Of a DNA stretch of 64,000 bases, positions 50,643 through 60,886 are shown piece by piece. Each line of letters begins with the position of its first letter. Within the stretch, counting starts at the first letter, position 1. The stretch comes from Thalassospira sp. HJ. GTDB lineage: Bacteria; Pseudomonadota; Alphaproteobacteria; Rhodospirillales; Thalassospiraceae. The DNA lies in the NCBI RefSeq assembly GCF_000948415.1, contig NZ_JYII01000003.1:1-64000 (forward strand), read 5' to 3'. A model generated the notes under the pieces. The model was given only the letters and a program-made list of their open reading frames with translations. It had not been told where the DNA came from and made no database searches. Both the position numbers and the translations under genes were made by a program.

Positions 50643-51677
50643 ATGTCGACTGATAATGATCTGAAGCCAATTCTGGCCAAAGTCGCAGATGGCGAAAAAC
50701 TGACCGAAAGCATGGCCGAAGGCGCCTTTAACGTGCTGATGTCCGGTCAGGCGACGCCGTCGCAGATGGGGGCTTTCCTGATGGGGTTGCGCCTGCGCGG
50801 TGAAACCATCGATGAAATCACCGGTGCGGCGCGTGTCATGCGCGAAAAGGCCACCGGAATAATTGCCCCGGAAAACGCGGTTGATACCTGCGGCACGGGT
50901 GGTGATGGCAGCGGCACCTATAACATCTCGACCGGGGCGGCCATTGTGGCAGCCGCCGCTGGCGCCACCGTTGCCAAGCACGGCAACCGCGCGGCTTCGT
51001 CGAAATCGGGGTCTGCCGATGTTCTGATGGCGCTCGGTGTCAATCTTGATGCCGATATGAAGCTTCTTGAAAAGGCGCTTCGGGAAATCAATCTCTGCTT
51101 CATGATGGCAACCCGTCACCATTCGGCGATGCGCCATGTCATGCCGACCCGCGTTGAAATGGGCACGCGCACGATCTTTAACCTGCTTGGTCCGCTGGCC
51201 AACCCGGCCAAAACCAAGCGTCAGGTTCTCGGCGTCTTTGCCAAACAGTGGGTTGAACCGATTGCCCATGTGCTGAACCGTCTGGGCTCGGTCCATGCCT
51301 GGGTTGTCCATGGTCATAGCGGCCTTGATGAAATCTCGACCACCGGCCCGACCTTTGTCGCCGAGGTCAAGGATGGCACCGTCACCACCTTTGAAATCAA
51401 TCCGGGCGATTTCGGCCTTGAAACCGCAACGCTTGACGACCTCAAGGGCGGCGATGCCGATGTCAATGCCAAGGCGATTACTGACCTGCTCGCCGCCAAG
51501 AAAGGCCCGTACCGTGATATCGTTCTGATGAATGCCGGTGCGGCCCTTGTCGTGACCGGCATTGCCAGCGATCTGGCCGATGGCATCAAAAAGGCTGCAG
51601 ACGCCATTGATAGCGGCAAGGCTGCCAAAACCCTTCAGGGCCTTGTAGACATCACCAACGAAGGAAACGCGGCGTGA
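50643..51677 (+). CDS. trpD: Anthranilate phosphoribosyltransferase
   Basis: Joins anthranilate to phosphoribosyl pyrophosphate. The substrate loop [34 protein letters not shown] and the [14 protein letters not shown] segment are all conserved. Length 344 is normal. Its TGA stop overlaps the GTG start of trpC (GTGA), giving tight coupling. Confidence 0.97.
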   Translation: MSTDNDLKPILAKVADGEKLTESMAEGAFNVLMSGQATPSQMGAFLMGLRLRGETIDEITGAARVMREKATGIIAPENAVDTCGTGGDGSGTYNISTGAAIVAAAAGATVAKHGNRAASSKSGSADVLMALGVNLDADMKLLEKALREINLCFMMATRHHSAMRHVMPTRVEMGTRTIFNLLGPLANPAKTKRQVLGVFAKQWVEPIAHVLNRLGSVHAWVVHGHSGLDEISTTGPTFVAEVKDGTVTTFEINPGDFGLETATLDDLKGGDADVNAKAITDLLAAKKGPYRDIVLMNAGAALVVTGIASDLADGIKKAADAIDSGKAAKTLQGLVDITNEGNAA

Positions 51678-52471
51678 GCGACGTACTGACCAAAATCTGC
51701 AACGACAAGCGCGAACATGTCGCAGCCTGCAAGGCGCGCACCTCGCTTGGTACACTTGAGGCCGAGGCAAAAGAACAATCCGCACCGCGCGGCTTTATCA
51801 ATGCGCTCGAAACCAGCGTTGCCGATGGCCGTTATGGCCTGATTGCCGAAATCAAGAAGGCCTCCCCGTCAAAAGGCCTGATCCGCCCGGACTTCAATCC
51901 GCCGGAACTGGCCAAGGCCTATAAGGCTGGCGGGGCTAGTTGCCTGTCAGTTCTGACCGACATCCCCTATTTCCAGGGCGATGACAGCTATCTGGTCGCT
52001 GCCCGTGCGGCCGTCGACCTTCCGGCCCTTCGCAAGGATTTCATGGTTGATCCCTATCAGATCACCGAGGCCCGCGCGCTTGGTGCTGACTGCATCCTTC
52101 TGATTATGGCGGCCCTTGAAGACAGCCTGGCGACTGAGCTTGAAGATGCCGCGCACAGCCTTGGCATGGATGTGCTCATTGAGGTGCATAATGCCCCGGA
52201 ACTTGAACGGGCGCTCAAGCTGAAATCGCGTTTGCTCGGCATCAACAACCGCAACCTCAAGACCATGGAGACCAGCCTCACCACGACCGAGGAACTGGCA
52301 AGCATGGTTGGTGATGATCGCCTGCTGGTCGCTGAAAGCGGCCTGTTTACCCCCGATGACCTGGCCCGCATGGCAAAGGTTGGCGCGCAGTGCTTCCTGA
52401 TCGGTGAAAGCCTGATGCGTCAGGACGACGTCGCAACCGCCACCCGCAACCTGCTCGGCCTTGCGGCCTGA
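51674..52471 (+). CDS. trpC: Indole-3-glycerol phosphate synthase
   Basis: TIM-barrel enzyme closing the indole ring. Motifs are [60 protein letters not shown] and [15 protein letters not shown]. It starts with GTG overlapping trpD. Length 265 is normal; it is not fused to TrpF. Confidence 0.97.
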   Translation: MSDVLTKICNDKREHVAACKARTSLGTLEAEAKEQSAPRGFINALETSVADGRYGLIAEIKKASPSKGLIRPDFNPPELAKAYKAGGASCLSVLTDIPYFQGDDSYLVAARAAVDLPALRKDFMVDPYQITEARALGADCILLIMAALEDSLATELEDAAHSLGMDVLIEVHNAPELERALKLKSRLLGINNRNLKTMETSLTTTEELASMVGDDRLLVAESGLFTPDDLARMAKVGAQCFLIGESLMRQDDVATATRNLLGLAA

Positions 52472-52488
52472 CCCATACTGGACCGAAA

Positions 52489-52968
52489 ATGGCAGACAAG
52501 CTTTCCCATATTGATGCCGGTGGCAATGCGGTGATGGTCGATATCTCGGCCAAGGCGGAAACCGCGCGCATTGCGATTGCCAAGGCCCGGGTTCTGATGT
52601 CTTCCGAAACGGCAAAGCTGATTGCGGATCGCGGCCACAAGAAGGGTGATGTTCTTGGCATCGCCCAGCTGGCCGGGATCATGGGGGCGAAAAAGACCCC
52701 CGATCTGATCCCGCTCTGTCATCCCCTGCCCCTGACCTCGGTTACGGTCGATCTGGAGCTTGCCAGCGACGCTGATGCGGTCGATATCACCGCCACCTGC
52801 AAGACAACCGGCAAGACCGGTGTCGAGATGGAAGCCCTCACCGCGGCCTCGGTTTCGGCCCTGACGGTTTTTGACATGTGCAAGGCGGTTGATAAAAGTA
52901 TGAGGATTACCGATTTACGTGTCACCCGGAAAGAAGGCGGCAAGTCGGGGACCTTCGTTGCGGACTAA
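52489..52968 (+). CDS. moaC: Cyclic pyranopterin monophosphate synthase
   Basis: Second step of molybdenum cofactor synthesis. Conserved segments include [38 protein letters not shown] and [22 protein letters not shown] with the KAVDKSM end. Length 159 is normal. It lies 17 nt after trpC. In related genomes moeA commonly comes next; here the next gene is lexA after a 162-nt gap. The molybdoenzyme at 22734-23420 would need this cofactor. Confidence 0.96.
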   Translation: MADKLSHIDAGGNAVMVDISAKAETARIAIAKARVLMSSETAKLIADRGHKKGDVLGIAQLAGIMGAKKTPDLIPLCHPLPLTSVTVDLELASDADAVDITATCKTTGKTGVEMEALTAASVSALTVFDMCKAVDKSMRITDLRVTRKEGGKSGTFVAD

Positions 52969-53057
52969 CATCCTGTCCCGAATAACGGCCCAATATTCAC
53001 ATTTTTTGAAAAGTTGTCGCGATTATTCGGTTTTTCCGTTTAATCGTACAGACGCGC

Positions 53058-53086
53058 TTGACCCGAGAAAAGAACTAAAGTAGAAC
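53058..53086 (+). promoter_or_regulatory. lexA promoter with overlapping LexA (SOS) box
   Basis: GAAC-TAAAGTA-GAAC at 53072-53086 is the direct-repeat SOS box of alphaproteobacteria (GAAC-N7-GAAC). It overlaps a likely promoter made of TTGACC at 53058-53063 and TAGAAC at 53081-53086 with a 17-nt spacer, about 45 nt before the lexA ATG. Binding would block polymerase, so LexA should repress itself. Confidence 0.8.
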
Positions 53087-53130
53087 ATTTATGTATCCTT
53101 TTTGTTCTTTTTACAGGTTCGGGAAATATC

Positions 53131-53838
53131 ATGCTGACGCGCAAGCAATATGAGTTGCTGGTCTATATAGACAATTACCTTCGCGATCACGGGATTTCGC
53201 CCTCTTTCGACGAAATGAAAGAGGCCCTGAACCTTAAATCCAAATCCGGTATCCATCGCCTGATCACAGGCCTTGAGGAACGCGGTTTCATCCGCCGCCT
53301 CGCCCATCGGGCACGCGCACTTGAAGTGGTCCGCCTGCCCGAAAACAGCGACGATGACACGCCTGAAAAACCAAACAACGTCACCTCGATTGCCAGTGCG
53401 CGAAAGGCACCGCACCGGCCAGCGACCGTGCCAACCGCCTTCTCAGAAGCCGGGGAATCCATTGGTTTGCCGCTTTATGGCCGGATTGCTGCGGGTACAC
53501 CGATCGAGGCGCTTCGTGATCAAAGCACCATGGTGCAGGTCCCAGCCGCCCTTCTGGGCACCGGTGATCACTATGCGCTTGAAGTTTCAGGTGATTCGAT
53601 GGTCGAGGCCGGCATTCTGGATGGCGACACCGTCCTGATCCAGCGTTGCGAACAGGCCCATGACGGTACCATCGTGGTAGCCCTTGTCGATGACAGCGAA
53701 GCCACCCTCAAACGCCTCAAACGCGGCCGTGGCGAGGTCCTTTTGGAACCGGCCAATGCACGCTATGAAACCCGCGCCCTGTCGCCGGATCGCGTCCGCA
53801 TTCAGGGCCGCCTGGTCGGGCTGCTGCGCCAGTACTGA
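53131..53838 (+). CDS. lexA: SOS repressor LexA
   Basis: Represses DNA damage genes until RecA filaments trigger self-cleavage. The winged helix-turn-helix occupies about 1-65 ([20 protein letters not shown]). After a linker, the cleavage bond is Ala121-Gly122 in [11 protein letters not shown], with Ser156 ([11 protein letters not shown]) and Lys194 ([10 protein letters not shown]) as the dyad. Length 235 is typical of alphaproteobacterial LexA, which has a longer linker than E. coli. GGGAA precedes the ATG. Confidence 0.97.
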   Translation: MLTRKQYELLVYIDNYLRDHGISPSFDEMKEALNLKSKSGIHRLITGLEERGFIRRLAHRARALEVVRLPENSDDDTPEKPNNVTSIASARKAPHRPATVPTAFSEAGESIGLPLYGRIAAGTPIEALRDQSTMVQVPAALLGTGDHYALEVSGDSMVEAGILDGDTVLIQRCEQAHDGTIVVALVDDSEATLKRLKRGRGEVLLEPANARYETRALSPDRVRIQGRLVGLLRQY

Positions 53839-53862
53839 TCGTTCGCCTGCATTCTGAACATG

Positions 53863-53896
53863 AAACGTCCGGTGCTATTGCCCGGGCGTTTTGTTT
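53863..53896 (+). terminator. Intrinsic terminator after lexA
   Basis: AACGTCCGG at 53864-53872 pairs with CCGGGCGTT at 53882-53890 (one G-T pair), followed by TTGTTTTG. It lies between the converging lexA and comEC genes. Confidence 0.65.
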
Positions 53897-53923
53897 TGCG
53901 CGGCTAATCCGTTGGTTCGGCCC

Positions 53924-56110
53924 CTATCGCCCTGCTCTGCCGCCGATAATGATCCACGGCCAGTTGCCGGTTTCTGAGCGGACAGTGTTGATGGTGGGTG
54001 ATGCAGTCGCAGTTTCGGGCAGCTTGATGGCCACACCGCCCTGCCACCACAGGACATCATCATCAATGATCGCACGTGTACCGGATGCCTGACAGTTGGT
54101 TGGCAGATCTGTTTGCTGGCTAACAACGATATCGGCATTACGACAGGCGTAAAACGGGTTGGTGATGCGGCTGGCGACAATGATGCGTGAGGGCACGTTG
54201 TTAGCGCTAACAGCTACATAACACGGGTCGTTTTGGCAGGGTTTTACGCGGTTTGTTTCCTGTTCCGGGCGAATGCCAAAGCGATTCATCCAGATGTCTT
54301 TCTGGAAGTCATTCAATCGGGATGATGTGTGCAGGATGCCCGCATCCGGATCATAGATCGCCCAACTTTCACGGTCGCCGGAAATGAGGATTTCCGGTTC
54401 TTGATGCGTTAGCTGAAAAATGAAGGCTGCCGCGATCACAGGGATCACCGGGATAATCATCACCTTGTCCCGCCAGATGACGATCAATGCCAGGGCCAGC
54501 AAACCCAAAGCAACCGCCCACATATCAAGGCCCGCGACATACCAAAGCCCCCAGTTTTGGGCTGCAACCAGATCGGCGGTTTCCAGCAAAGCAGTCAGCC
54601 CGGGCTTCATTGCCGCCAAGGACAGTCCGGCAAGCCCGAGCGGGACAAGTGCGAGTGTCACGACAATCCACGGCATCACCCAGAAGGCCATCACCGGAAT
54701 GGCGATCAGATTGGCAAGCACGCCAAGCATGGAAATGCGCCCGAAATGATAGCCAATGATCGGGGCAGTCACGGCAGTGACAATCAGGCTGGTCAGCAGC
54801 AAACCGGCAAGATAAAGACCGCCGCGCTCATACCAGGACAGCATGCCTTGCCGGTCCAGCCAACGACGCCCCGGCCCGTCACAAAAGGCGACAAGTGCGC
54901 CAACGGCGGCAAAGGATAACTGGAAGCTTGCCCCCAGCACGGCATCAGGCCGCAGGACCAGAACAACAATGGCGGCCACACCCACCAGCCGCAGGGATAT
55001 GGCCCGTCGATCCAACAGCAATGCCAACCAGACAACCAGTAACATGACAAAGGCACGCTGGGTCGGGATGGTCGCCCCCGACAAGCCTAGATACACAAGT
55101 CCGGCCAGCATCGTGGCCATTGCGGCCCATTTCTTGATGGGATAGCGCAAGGCAATTGCCGGAATGGCAGCCAGTCCGAAGCGGATTAGGAAAAACACCG
55201 TCCCGCAGAGCAATCCCATATGCAGTCCCGAAATCGCCAACAGGTGGGCCAAGCCCGACTTACGAAGGTTATCAGCAATTTCGGGGGTGACTTCGCCCCG
55301 CTCGCCAATGATCAGAGCCTTGGCAATTCCGGTTTCAAGTCCGGTCATTTCATTGCTAATAGCAGCCGAGATATGCTGCCGCGCACTTTCAACATAAGCC
55401 ACCAATGCATTGTTATTGTGTAATTTCCCCCCTCCAACAACTTCGAACTGTCGACCAAAGACAAATCCGGATGCGCCAATATTGCTGAAATAGAGATTAC
55501 GTGAAAAATCCGGATCACCAGGCACGGATGGTGGCCGCAATGGAAAGAGGCGTGCGTTTGCGCGGACCTGATCACCGATCGAAAGCCGACTGTCGCCCAA
55601 AAAACTGAGCCTGACATTCCAGTTCAGTTGGTCTTCGGGGATACCATCAATTTTGCTGGGTTGAACCGTTGCCCGGATCCGCCCGTTACGGGGTTCCAGC
55701 CCGATGATGGTGCCGGTGACTTCAGTCGCATAAAGCGTTTTTGTCGGAATATCAGTTGGGCCCAGTTCGGTATGAACCGCACTCGTCAAAGCCCCGAAAG
55801 CCATGCTGGCAAGCAGTTGAAACACAAAGGCGAGAAAAGCAATGCGCCGCGACATCCAGAATGCGCAGGCCAAAAGAATCACAGTCAGGGCAATCTCGGC
55901 AGCATCAATGCGCGCAGGGAGCAAGAAATACCCGGCACAGCCCAACCCAAAGAATATAACAGAAGTCAGAAACCACTTATTTCTTTGGCTTGTTACAACA
56001 AAATTAATTTGCGAGAGAACATTCGCAAATATCTGAATTAATTGAATTTTACCTGCCGCCCTACGACGAATGTCCAATAGCCCGCCTGCCGCATTGTTTC
56101 TATCTAACAT
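53924..56110 (-). CDS. comEC: ComEC/Rec2 family competence protein
   Basis: Inner-membrane channel for uptake of single-stranded DNA. A DUF4131/OB-like region (about 100-220) precedes the Competence domain (about 245-520), with GLAHLLAISGLHMGLLCG, LSGATIPTQRAFVMLL and GASFQLSFAAVGALV. More than ten hydrophobic helices are present. The C-terminal domain (about 570-728) has cysteines in CQNDPCY and NCQASG but I see no HxHxDH metallo-beta-lactamase motif, so the nuclease-like site of Bacillus ComEC seems absent. It is divergent from gltX. Confidence 0.92.
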   Translation of the reverse strand: MLDRNNAAGGLLDIRRRAAGKIQLIQIFANVLSQINFVVTSQRNKWFLTSVIFFGLGCAGYFLLPARIDAAEIALTVILLACAFWMSRRIAFLAFVFQLLASMAFGALTSAVHTELGPTDIPTKTLYATEVTGTIIGLEPRNGRIRATVQPSKIDGIPEDQLNWNVRLSFLGDSRLSIGDQVRANARLFPLRPPSVPGDPDFSRNLYFSNIGASGFVFGRQFEVVGGGKLHNNNALVAYVESARQHISAAISNEMTGLETGIAKALIIGERGEVTPEIADNLRKSGLAHLLAISGLHMGLLCGTVFFLIRFGLAAIPAIALRYPIKKWAAMATMLAGLVYLGLSGATIPTQRAFVMLLVVWLALLLDRRAISLRLVGVAAIVVLVLRPDAVLGASFQLSFAAVGALVAFCDGPGRRWLDRQGMLSWYERGGLYLAGLLLTSLIVTAVTAPIIGYHFGRISMLGVLANLIAIPVMAFWVMPWIVVTLALVPLGLAGLSLAAMKPGLTALLETADLVAAQNWGLWYVAGLDMWAVALGLLALALIVIWRDKVMIIPVIPVIAAAFIFQLTHQEPEILISGDRESWAIYDPDAGILHTSSRLNDFQKDIWMNRFGIRPEQETNRVKPCQNDPCYVAVSANNVPSRIIVASRITNPFYACRNADIVVSQQTDLPTNCQASGTRAIIDDDVLWWQGGVAIKLPETATASPTINTVRSETGNWPWIIIGGRAGR

Positions 56111-56203
56111 CCGCTGTGGTGCAACAGCGTGTCATTTGTGCTATAGCCTGCACGCCAAAAGTCCCCAGGACAAGCGACAACATCCAAATAACGGATAGAG
56201 TGA

Positions 56204-57610
56204 ATGACGGTTGTTACCCGTTTTGCCCCGTCTCCGACCGGGTTTCTACATATCGGCGGCGCACGCACCGCACTTTATAACTGGCTGTATGCCAAACATA
56301 CCGGGGGCAAGTTCCTGCTCCGGATTGAAGATACCGACCGTGAACGTTCAACGCCCGAGGCTGTCGATGCCATTTTTGACGGCTTGAACTGGCTTGGCCT
56401 GACCGCAGACGAAGAGCCGACTTTCCAGTTTGCCCGTCGCGACCGCCATGCAGAAGTCGCCCAACAGCTGCTGGACGCCGGCAAAGCGTATTATTGCTAT
56501 TGCTCGCCCGAAGAGCTGACCGCCATGCGCGAGAAAGCCCGCGCAGAAGGTCGCCCGATGAAATATGACGGCACCTGGCGTGATCGTGATGCATCCGAGG
56601 CCCCAGAAGGCGTCAAGCCGGTTGTGCGCGTCAAAGCGCCGCTGGAAGGCGATGGGGTGATCAATGATCAGGTTCAGGGCGAAGTTCGTGTCGGTAACGA
56701 GCAGCTGGATGATTACGTGATCCTGCGCGGTGATGGCACGCCGACCTATATGCTGTCTGTTGTGGTTGATGACCATGACATGGGTGTGACCAACGTTATC
56801 CGTGGTGATGATCACCTGACCAACGCGTTCCGACAGAAAGTCATTTATGACGCGATGGGGTGGGATGTACCGACCTTTGCGCATATCCCGCTGATCCATG
56901 GTCCGGACGGTGCAAAACTGTCGAAACGTCATGGTGCGCTGGGTGTTGATGCCTATCGCGATGAAATGGGCTTCCTGCCCGAGGCGCTGAATAACTATCT
57001 GCTGCGTCTTGGCTGGGGCCATGGTGATGATGAAGTCATTTCTGCCGAGCAGGCCATTGAGTGGTTTGACATCACCGATGTCGGTAAAGGGGCAGCACGC
57101 TTTGACTTTGCGAAGCTGACCAACCTGAATGGTATTTACCTGCGTCAGGCCGATGACAAGCGCCTTGTAGACGAGATCGCACCGCTGATTGCCAAGCAAA
57201 TTGGCGTGGACGGTCTTGATGCATCGCAAAAAGAAATCTTGATCAACGGCATGGCAGGCCTTAAAGAAAGGGCCAAGACTCTTATTGAGCTCGCCGACTC
57301 TTCGGCCTTCTACGTTACTGACGGCGTCAATTCCGTTAACGAGAAAGCCCAGTCCCTGATTGATGGTGCACCTGAAGGTCTGTTCAAGGAACTGGCCAAC
57401 AGTCTTGAAGCGCTTGATAGCTGGACTGAAGAGGACGTTGACGCAAGTGTTCGCGCTATCGCCGAGAAATTCGAGTTAAAGCTTGGCAAAGTTGCGCAGC
57501 CCTTGCGGGCGGTGCTTACAGGCTCCAACTCTTCACCAGGCATCTTCGAAGTAATGATTGTGCTTGGAAAGACACAAACGCTGAAACGCATTCGCCATTT
57601 CGATGCATAA
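56204..57610 (+). CDS. gltX: Glutamyl-tRNA synthetase
   Basis: Charges tRNA-Glu (and possibly tRNA-Gln, later amidated by GatCAB, as in most alphaproteobacteria). The class I HIGH motif is in [20 protein letters not shown] and KMSKS appears as [10 protein letters not shown] near 245. The anticodon-binding domain fills the C-terminal third. Length 468 is normal. A second glutamyl-tRNA synthetase gene is common in this class but is not in the window. Confidence 0.95.
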   Translation: MTVVTRFAPSPTGFLHIGGARTALYNWLYAKHTGGKFLLRIEDTDRERSTPEAVDAIFDGLNWLGLTADEEPTFQFARRDRHAEVAQQLLDAGKAYYCYCSPEELTAMREKARAEGRPMKYDGTWRDRDASEAPEGVKPVVRVKAPLEGDGVINDQVQGEVRVGNEQLDDYVILRGDGTPTYMLSVVVDDHDMGVTNVIRGDDHLTNAFRQKVIYDAMGWDVPTFAHIPLIHGPDGAKLSKRHGALGVDAYRDEMGFLPEALNNYLLRLGWGHGDDEVISAEQAIEWFDITDVGKGAARFDFAKLTNLNGIYLRQADDKRLVDEIAPLIAKQIGVDGLDASQKEILINGMAGLKERAKTLIELADSSAFYVTDGVNSVNEKAQSLIDGAPEGLFKELANSLEALDSWTEEDVDASVRAIAEKFELKLGKVAQPLRAVLTGSNSSPGIFEVMIVLGKTQTLKRIRHFDA

Positions 57611-57720
57611 CAACAGCGAATTAAGAAAAACTAATAACCCGTTTGCGCTTGGTGCGCCGCAGCATTATGCTGCACCCAACTTGAAACCGTGTTCGTTCAA
57701 ACAGGGAAGGAAAAATAGTC

Positions 57721-59028
57721 ATGGCATCTAATTCCAAGACTTCCCACACCGTGACCCTGACCGACAATGCCACTGGCAAGTCGTTCGAGATGCCGGTGCT
57801 TGAGGGTAGCGTAGGCCCGTCTGTCATCGACATTCGCAAGCTCTATGCTGAAACCGGATATTTCACCTATGACCCGGGCTTCACTTCGACCGGCTCCTGC
57901 CAGTCCGAATTGACCTACATTGATGGCGACGTTGGTATCCTCCGTCACCGCGGTTATGCAATTGATGAACTCGCAGAAAATGCCGACTTCCTCGAAGTCT
58001 GCCATCTGCTGCTTTATGGTGAGCTGCCGAATGCCACCGAGAAAAGCCAGTTCGAAAACGATATCACCATGCACACCATGGTCCACGAACAGATGCGCAA
58101 TTTCTATAACGGCTTCCGCCGTGACGCGCATCCGATGGCCATCATGTGCGGCGTTGTTGGTGCAATGTCTGCTTTCTATCATGACAGCACCGACATCAAT
58201 GACCCGCAGCAGCGACTGATTTCGGCTTATCGCCTTATTGCGAAAATGCCGACCATTGCTGCGATGGCATACAAATATTCGATCGGTCAGCCGTTCCGTT
58301 ACCCGAACAACAAACTCGGTTATGCAGAAAACTTCCTGCAGATGATGTTCGGCAACCCGTGCGAAGACTATGAAGTCAATCCGGTTCTGGCCAAGGCAAT
58401 GGATCGTATCCTGATCCTGCATGCCGACCACGAACAGAACGCGTCGACTTCGACAGTTCGTCTGGCCGGTTCTTCGGGTGCCAACCCGTTCGCATGTATT
58501 GCGGCTGGTATCGCATCCCTTTGGGGTCCGGCACATGGCGGCGCAAACGAAGCCGTTCTGGTCATGCTGAACGAAATCGGCGATGTGAAAAACATTCCGG
58601 AATTCGTTGCAAAAGCAAAAGACAAGAACGATCCGTTCCGTCTGATGGGCTTTGGTCACCGTGTTTACAAAAACTACGATCCGCGCGCCAAAGTCATGCA
58701 GGAAACCTGCCACGAAGTTCTCAAGGAACTCAACATCAGCGACCCGCTGCTTGACGTTGCCCAGGAACTGGAACGCATCGCACGTGAAGACGAGTACTTC
58801 ATCGAGAAGAAACTCTATCCGAACGTCGACTTCTATTCGGGCATCATCTTCAAGGCGATGGGCATCCCGGTCAGCATGTTCACCGTGCTGTTCGCCGTTG
58901 CTCGTACCGTCGGCTGGATTTCCCAGTGGAAAGAGATGATCGAAGATCCGTCGCAGAAAATCGGTCGTCCGCGTCAGATGTTCACCGGTGTTGCAGAACG
59001 TCCGTTCGTTCCGGTCAACAAGCGCTAA
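57721..59028 (+). CDS. gltA: Citrate synthase
   Basis: Type II (hexameric, NADH-sensitive type) citrate synthase opening the TCA cycle. Conserved are [50 protein letters not shown] with a catalytic His, and [14 protein letters not shown]. Length 435 is normal. A terminator follows. The product of the pyruvate dehydrogenase cluster at 31529-38039 is its substrate. Confidence 0.97.
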   Translation: MASNSKTSHTVTLTDNATGKSFEMPVLEGSVGPSVIDIRKLYAETGYFTYDPGFTSTGSCQSELTYIDGDVGILRHRGYAIDELAENADFLEVCHLLLYGELPNATEKSQFENDITMHTMVHEQMRNFYNGFRRDAHPMAIMCGVVGAMSAFYHDSTDINDPQQRLISAYRLIAKMPTIAAMAYKYSIGQPFRYPNNKLGYAENFLQMMFGNPCEDYEVNPVLAKAMDRILILHADHEQNASTSTVRLAGSSGANPFACIAAGIASLWGPAHGGANEAVLVMLNEIGDVKNIPEFVAKAKDKNDPFRLMGFGHRVYKNYDPRAKVMQETCHEVLKELNISDPLLDVAQELERIAREDEYFIEKKLYPNVDFYSGIIFKAMGIPVSMFTVLFAVARTVGWISQWKEMIEDPSQKIGRPRQMFTGVAERPFVPVNKR

Positions 59029-59054
59029 GTCGCGAAGACAACGATCTGAAAAAG

Positions 59055-59083
59055 AAAAGGCCCGGATTTTTCCGGGCCTTTTT
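59055..59083 (+). terminator. Intrinsic terminator after gltA
   Basis: GGCCCGGA at 59059-59066 pairs with TCCGGGCC at 59071-59078, with an A-rich run before and TTTTT after, so it may also stop transcripts from the converging DUF5615 gene. Confidence 0.9.
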
Positions 59084-59118
59084 GCGTATCTGTTATACTT
59101 CGGTTCCAATTGAAACCG

Positions 59119-59538
59119 TCAGGGCAGAGGATACTGTATTACATCCACATCCCCTTGATCGGCATCATAGGAAAATTCGAGACATTGATTGATCAGGTCT
59201 GCATGGCTTTGCAGTTCTTGCAGCACAAGTTTGAACATGCGTTTTTGCAAGACGTAACTCATTCCGCCCGGTGCATTCAGACAAATCAATCCTGCATGCA
59301 CAGCCTGTTGACGATAAAGCCCTCGAGCACCTTTGACATTTAACTTCCCTCTAAAATCAACAGAGTTATGCGTCACAAGGGTCCAATCATTTTCAATGAT
59401 CGCGTCCATTAACTGCCAGTCTTTCCATCCCTGCATACCGCGCCAGTTTACGTGTATACTTTCGACATGTCCCGCATTGATGGCCATATGAGCCAAATCC
59501 GGGCTAAGGCACTCATCAATGAGGAAAATGAAGCTCAC
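59119..59538 (-). CDS. DUF5615 PIN-like protein, putative toxin
   Basis: Small PIN-like protein of the DUF5615 group, predicted ribonuclease partner of DUF433 proteins. Acidic residues expected at a metal site occur in FLIDECLSPDLA (Asp8, Glu9) and DWTLVTHNSVDFRG. Length is 139. It starts with GTG, overlapping the stop of the upstream DUF433 gene by 4 nt. Together they look like a toxin-antitoxin pair. The region is AT-richer than its neighbours, consistent with recent gain. Toxicity is inference. Confidence 0.75.
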   Translation of the reverse strand: MSFIFLIDECLSPDLAHMAINAGHVESIHVNWRGMQGWKDWQLMDAIIENDWTLVTHNSVDFRGKLNVKGARGLYRQQAVHAGLICLNAPGGMSYVLQKRMFKLVLQELQSHADLINQCLEFSYDADQGDVDVIQYPLP

Positions 59539-60173
59539 GCATTGAACTCCGGAAGCACAAGACGTTTCCGAGATATAACTTTGATCTGTTGCGACGCTGC
59601 CGCAGGTCTTCCACGTAGGGGATGCGTCCGGGCATATAAAGGTGCCCGCCGGATCTGAGACAGTTCCAGATGCGGATATGCCCGTTTAACATTCTCCTCT
59701 GACATTCCTGATGCCAGTGACGCTGCAACGTTATGAACCGGTACACGTGTCCCAGTAAAGACAGGAATCCCCCCCAAAATCTCTGGGTCTTCCGTCACCA
59801 AAGATTTGACTTCCTGCAATTCGCTCAAACGCTCGGCAATCATGATGCGAAATGGCTCCAAGTCTATTTTAAGCCACGAATGAAACACTTTCGTATCCAA
59901 ATATACGTTCTGGATGGGTTCAAATGCCAAACTCGGATAGGCAATATCCAAATCCTTAATGATTGATTTTCTCATAGAGGACGTGAGAACGTCCTTGGTC
60001 TCATAATACAGAGAAACCATAAGGCATGAATTGGCTGATATCATTCGAACATTTTTGCGAGCGATGTATTTCTCTGGAAGAATATGCTCGTCAAACATCC
60101 GGTTAATATCCCTTACGGTTACGCCGGACACATGCGCGGCTTCCGCTGCCTGTAGCATTTCCATTTCATACAT
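59535..60173 (-). CDS. DUF433 protein with N-terminal extension, putative antitoxin
   Basis: The DUF433 domain lies near residues 120-175 (GGIPVFTGTRVPVHNVAASLAS, quoted in part as TGTRVPVHNVAASLASGMSE, with YPHLELSQIRRA). The first 45 residues (LQAAEAAHVSGVTVRDINRM) look like a MerR-type helix-turn-helix, followed by about 70 residues of unknown fold. The ATG at 60173 is chosen; a GTG at 60185 would add 4 residues. The gene is upstream of and overlaps the DUF5615 gene, the usual antitoxin-toxin order. DNA-binding autoregulation is inferred. Confidence 0.72.
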   Translation of the reverse strand: MYEMEMLQAAEAAHVSGVTVRDINRMFDEHILPEKYIARKNVRMISANSCLMVSLYYETKDVLTSSMRKSIIKDLDIAYPSLAFEPIQNVYLDTKVFHSWLKIDLEPFRIMIAERLSELQEVKSLVTEDPEILGGIPVFTGTRVPVHNVAASLASGMSEENVKRAYPHLELSQIRRAPLYARTHPLRGRPAAASQQIKVISRKRLVLPEFNA

Positions 60174-60335
60174 AACACACACCAAAACAATACTTCCGAT
60201 GCCTCGGAATATATATATTCATCCATAAAATCACAAGCGACAGAATAGGCAGACTTATTATACTGCTTGTTATCGAACGGGTATTTCAGCTCTCTACCAA
60301 GCCCCTCGCCTTTAACCAAGCTGTTAAAATCAAAG

Positions 60336-60368
60336 TAAAAATCCGCTGCGGCGTGTGCCACAGCGGAT
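60336..60368 (-). terminator. Intrinsic terminator after gloA
   Basis: ATCCGCTG at 60341-60348 pairs with CAGCGGAT at 60361-60368; on the minus strand TTTTACTTTG follows. It lies 46 nt past the gloA stop and separates it from the DUF433/DUF5615 pair. The remaining gap 60174-60335 is AT-rich and should carry that pair's promoter. Confidence 0.8.
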
Positions 60369-60413
60369 CCATTTAAAGCAATATATTTTGGGGTAGTCCC
60401 CGATCTGTCGTGT

Positions 60414-60854
60414 TTACCAGCTACCCGTGTTTTCCATGCTGGCCCAAGGTTCTGCCGGGGCAAGGTTGCCACCCTTTTGCAGGAATTCGATGGAAATACC
60501 ATCCGGGGAGCGGACAAACGCCATACGGCCATCACGCGGCGGACGATTGATGGTGACACCGGCATCCATCAGTTTCTGGCAGGTCGCGTAGATATCATCG
60601 ACTTCATAGGCCAGATGCCCGAAGTTGCGACCGCCCGAATAGCTTTCCGGATCCCAGTTATAGGTCAGTTCAAGCTCAGGCGCCTTGGTGGTCTTGGCAC
60701 TTTCGACGTCTGCCGGCGGTGCGAGATAGATCAGGGTGAAACGGCCCTGCTCGCTTTCGATGCGGCGGGTCTCTTGCATGCCCAGAAGGTCGCAATAGAA
60801 TTTCATCGACTCATCGACATTTTCGACACGTACCATCGTGTGCAGGTAGCGCAT
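60414..60854 (-). CDS. gloA: Lactoylglutathione lyase (glyoxalase I)
   Basis: Converts the methylglyoxal-glutathione hemithioacetal to lactoylglutathione. It is a single VOC-fold protein; metal ligands His5 (RYLHTMVRV), Glu in LELTYNW, His in FGHLAYEV and Glu in SIEFLQKG are all present. Length 146 is slightly longer than E. coli GloA. GGAG precedes the ATG, and repeat copy 2 ends 33 nt upstream. It is downstream of lpxB on the same strand. Confidence 0.93.
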   Translation of the reverse strand: MRYLHTMVRVENVDESMKFYCDLLGMQETRRIESEQGRFTLIYLAPPADVESAKTTKAPELELTYNWDPESYSGGRNFGHLAYEVDDIYATCQKLMDAGVTINRPPRDGRMAFVRSPDGISIEFLQKGGNLAPAEPWASMENTGSW

Positions 60855-60886
60855 AACACTGTCTCCGTTATGAATTAATCAATCCT

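Noticed and set aside
53091-53124. GTTC-N9-GTTC after the lexA promoter as a second SOS box
   Set aside because: The spacing is 9, not the 7 nt needed for an alphaproteobacterial LexA site.
60119-60565. 148-codon minus-strand ORF across the gloA 3' end and the DUF433 start
   Set aside because: It overlaps two better supported genes in other frames and runs through the gloA terminator; it has no recognisable domain.
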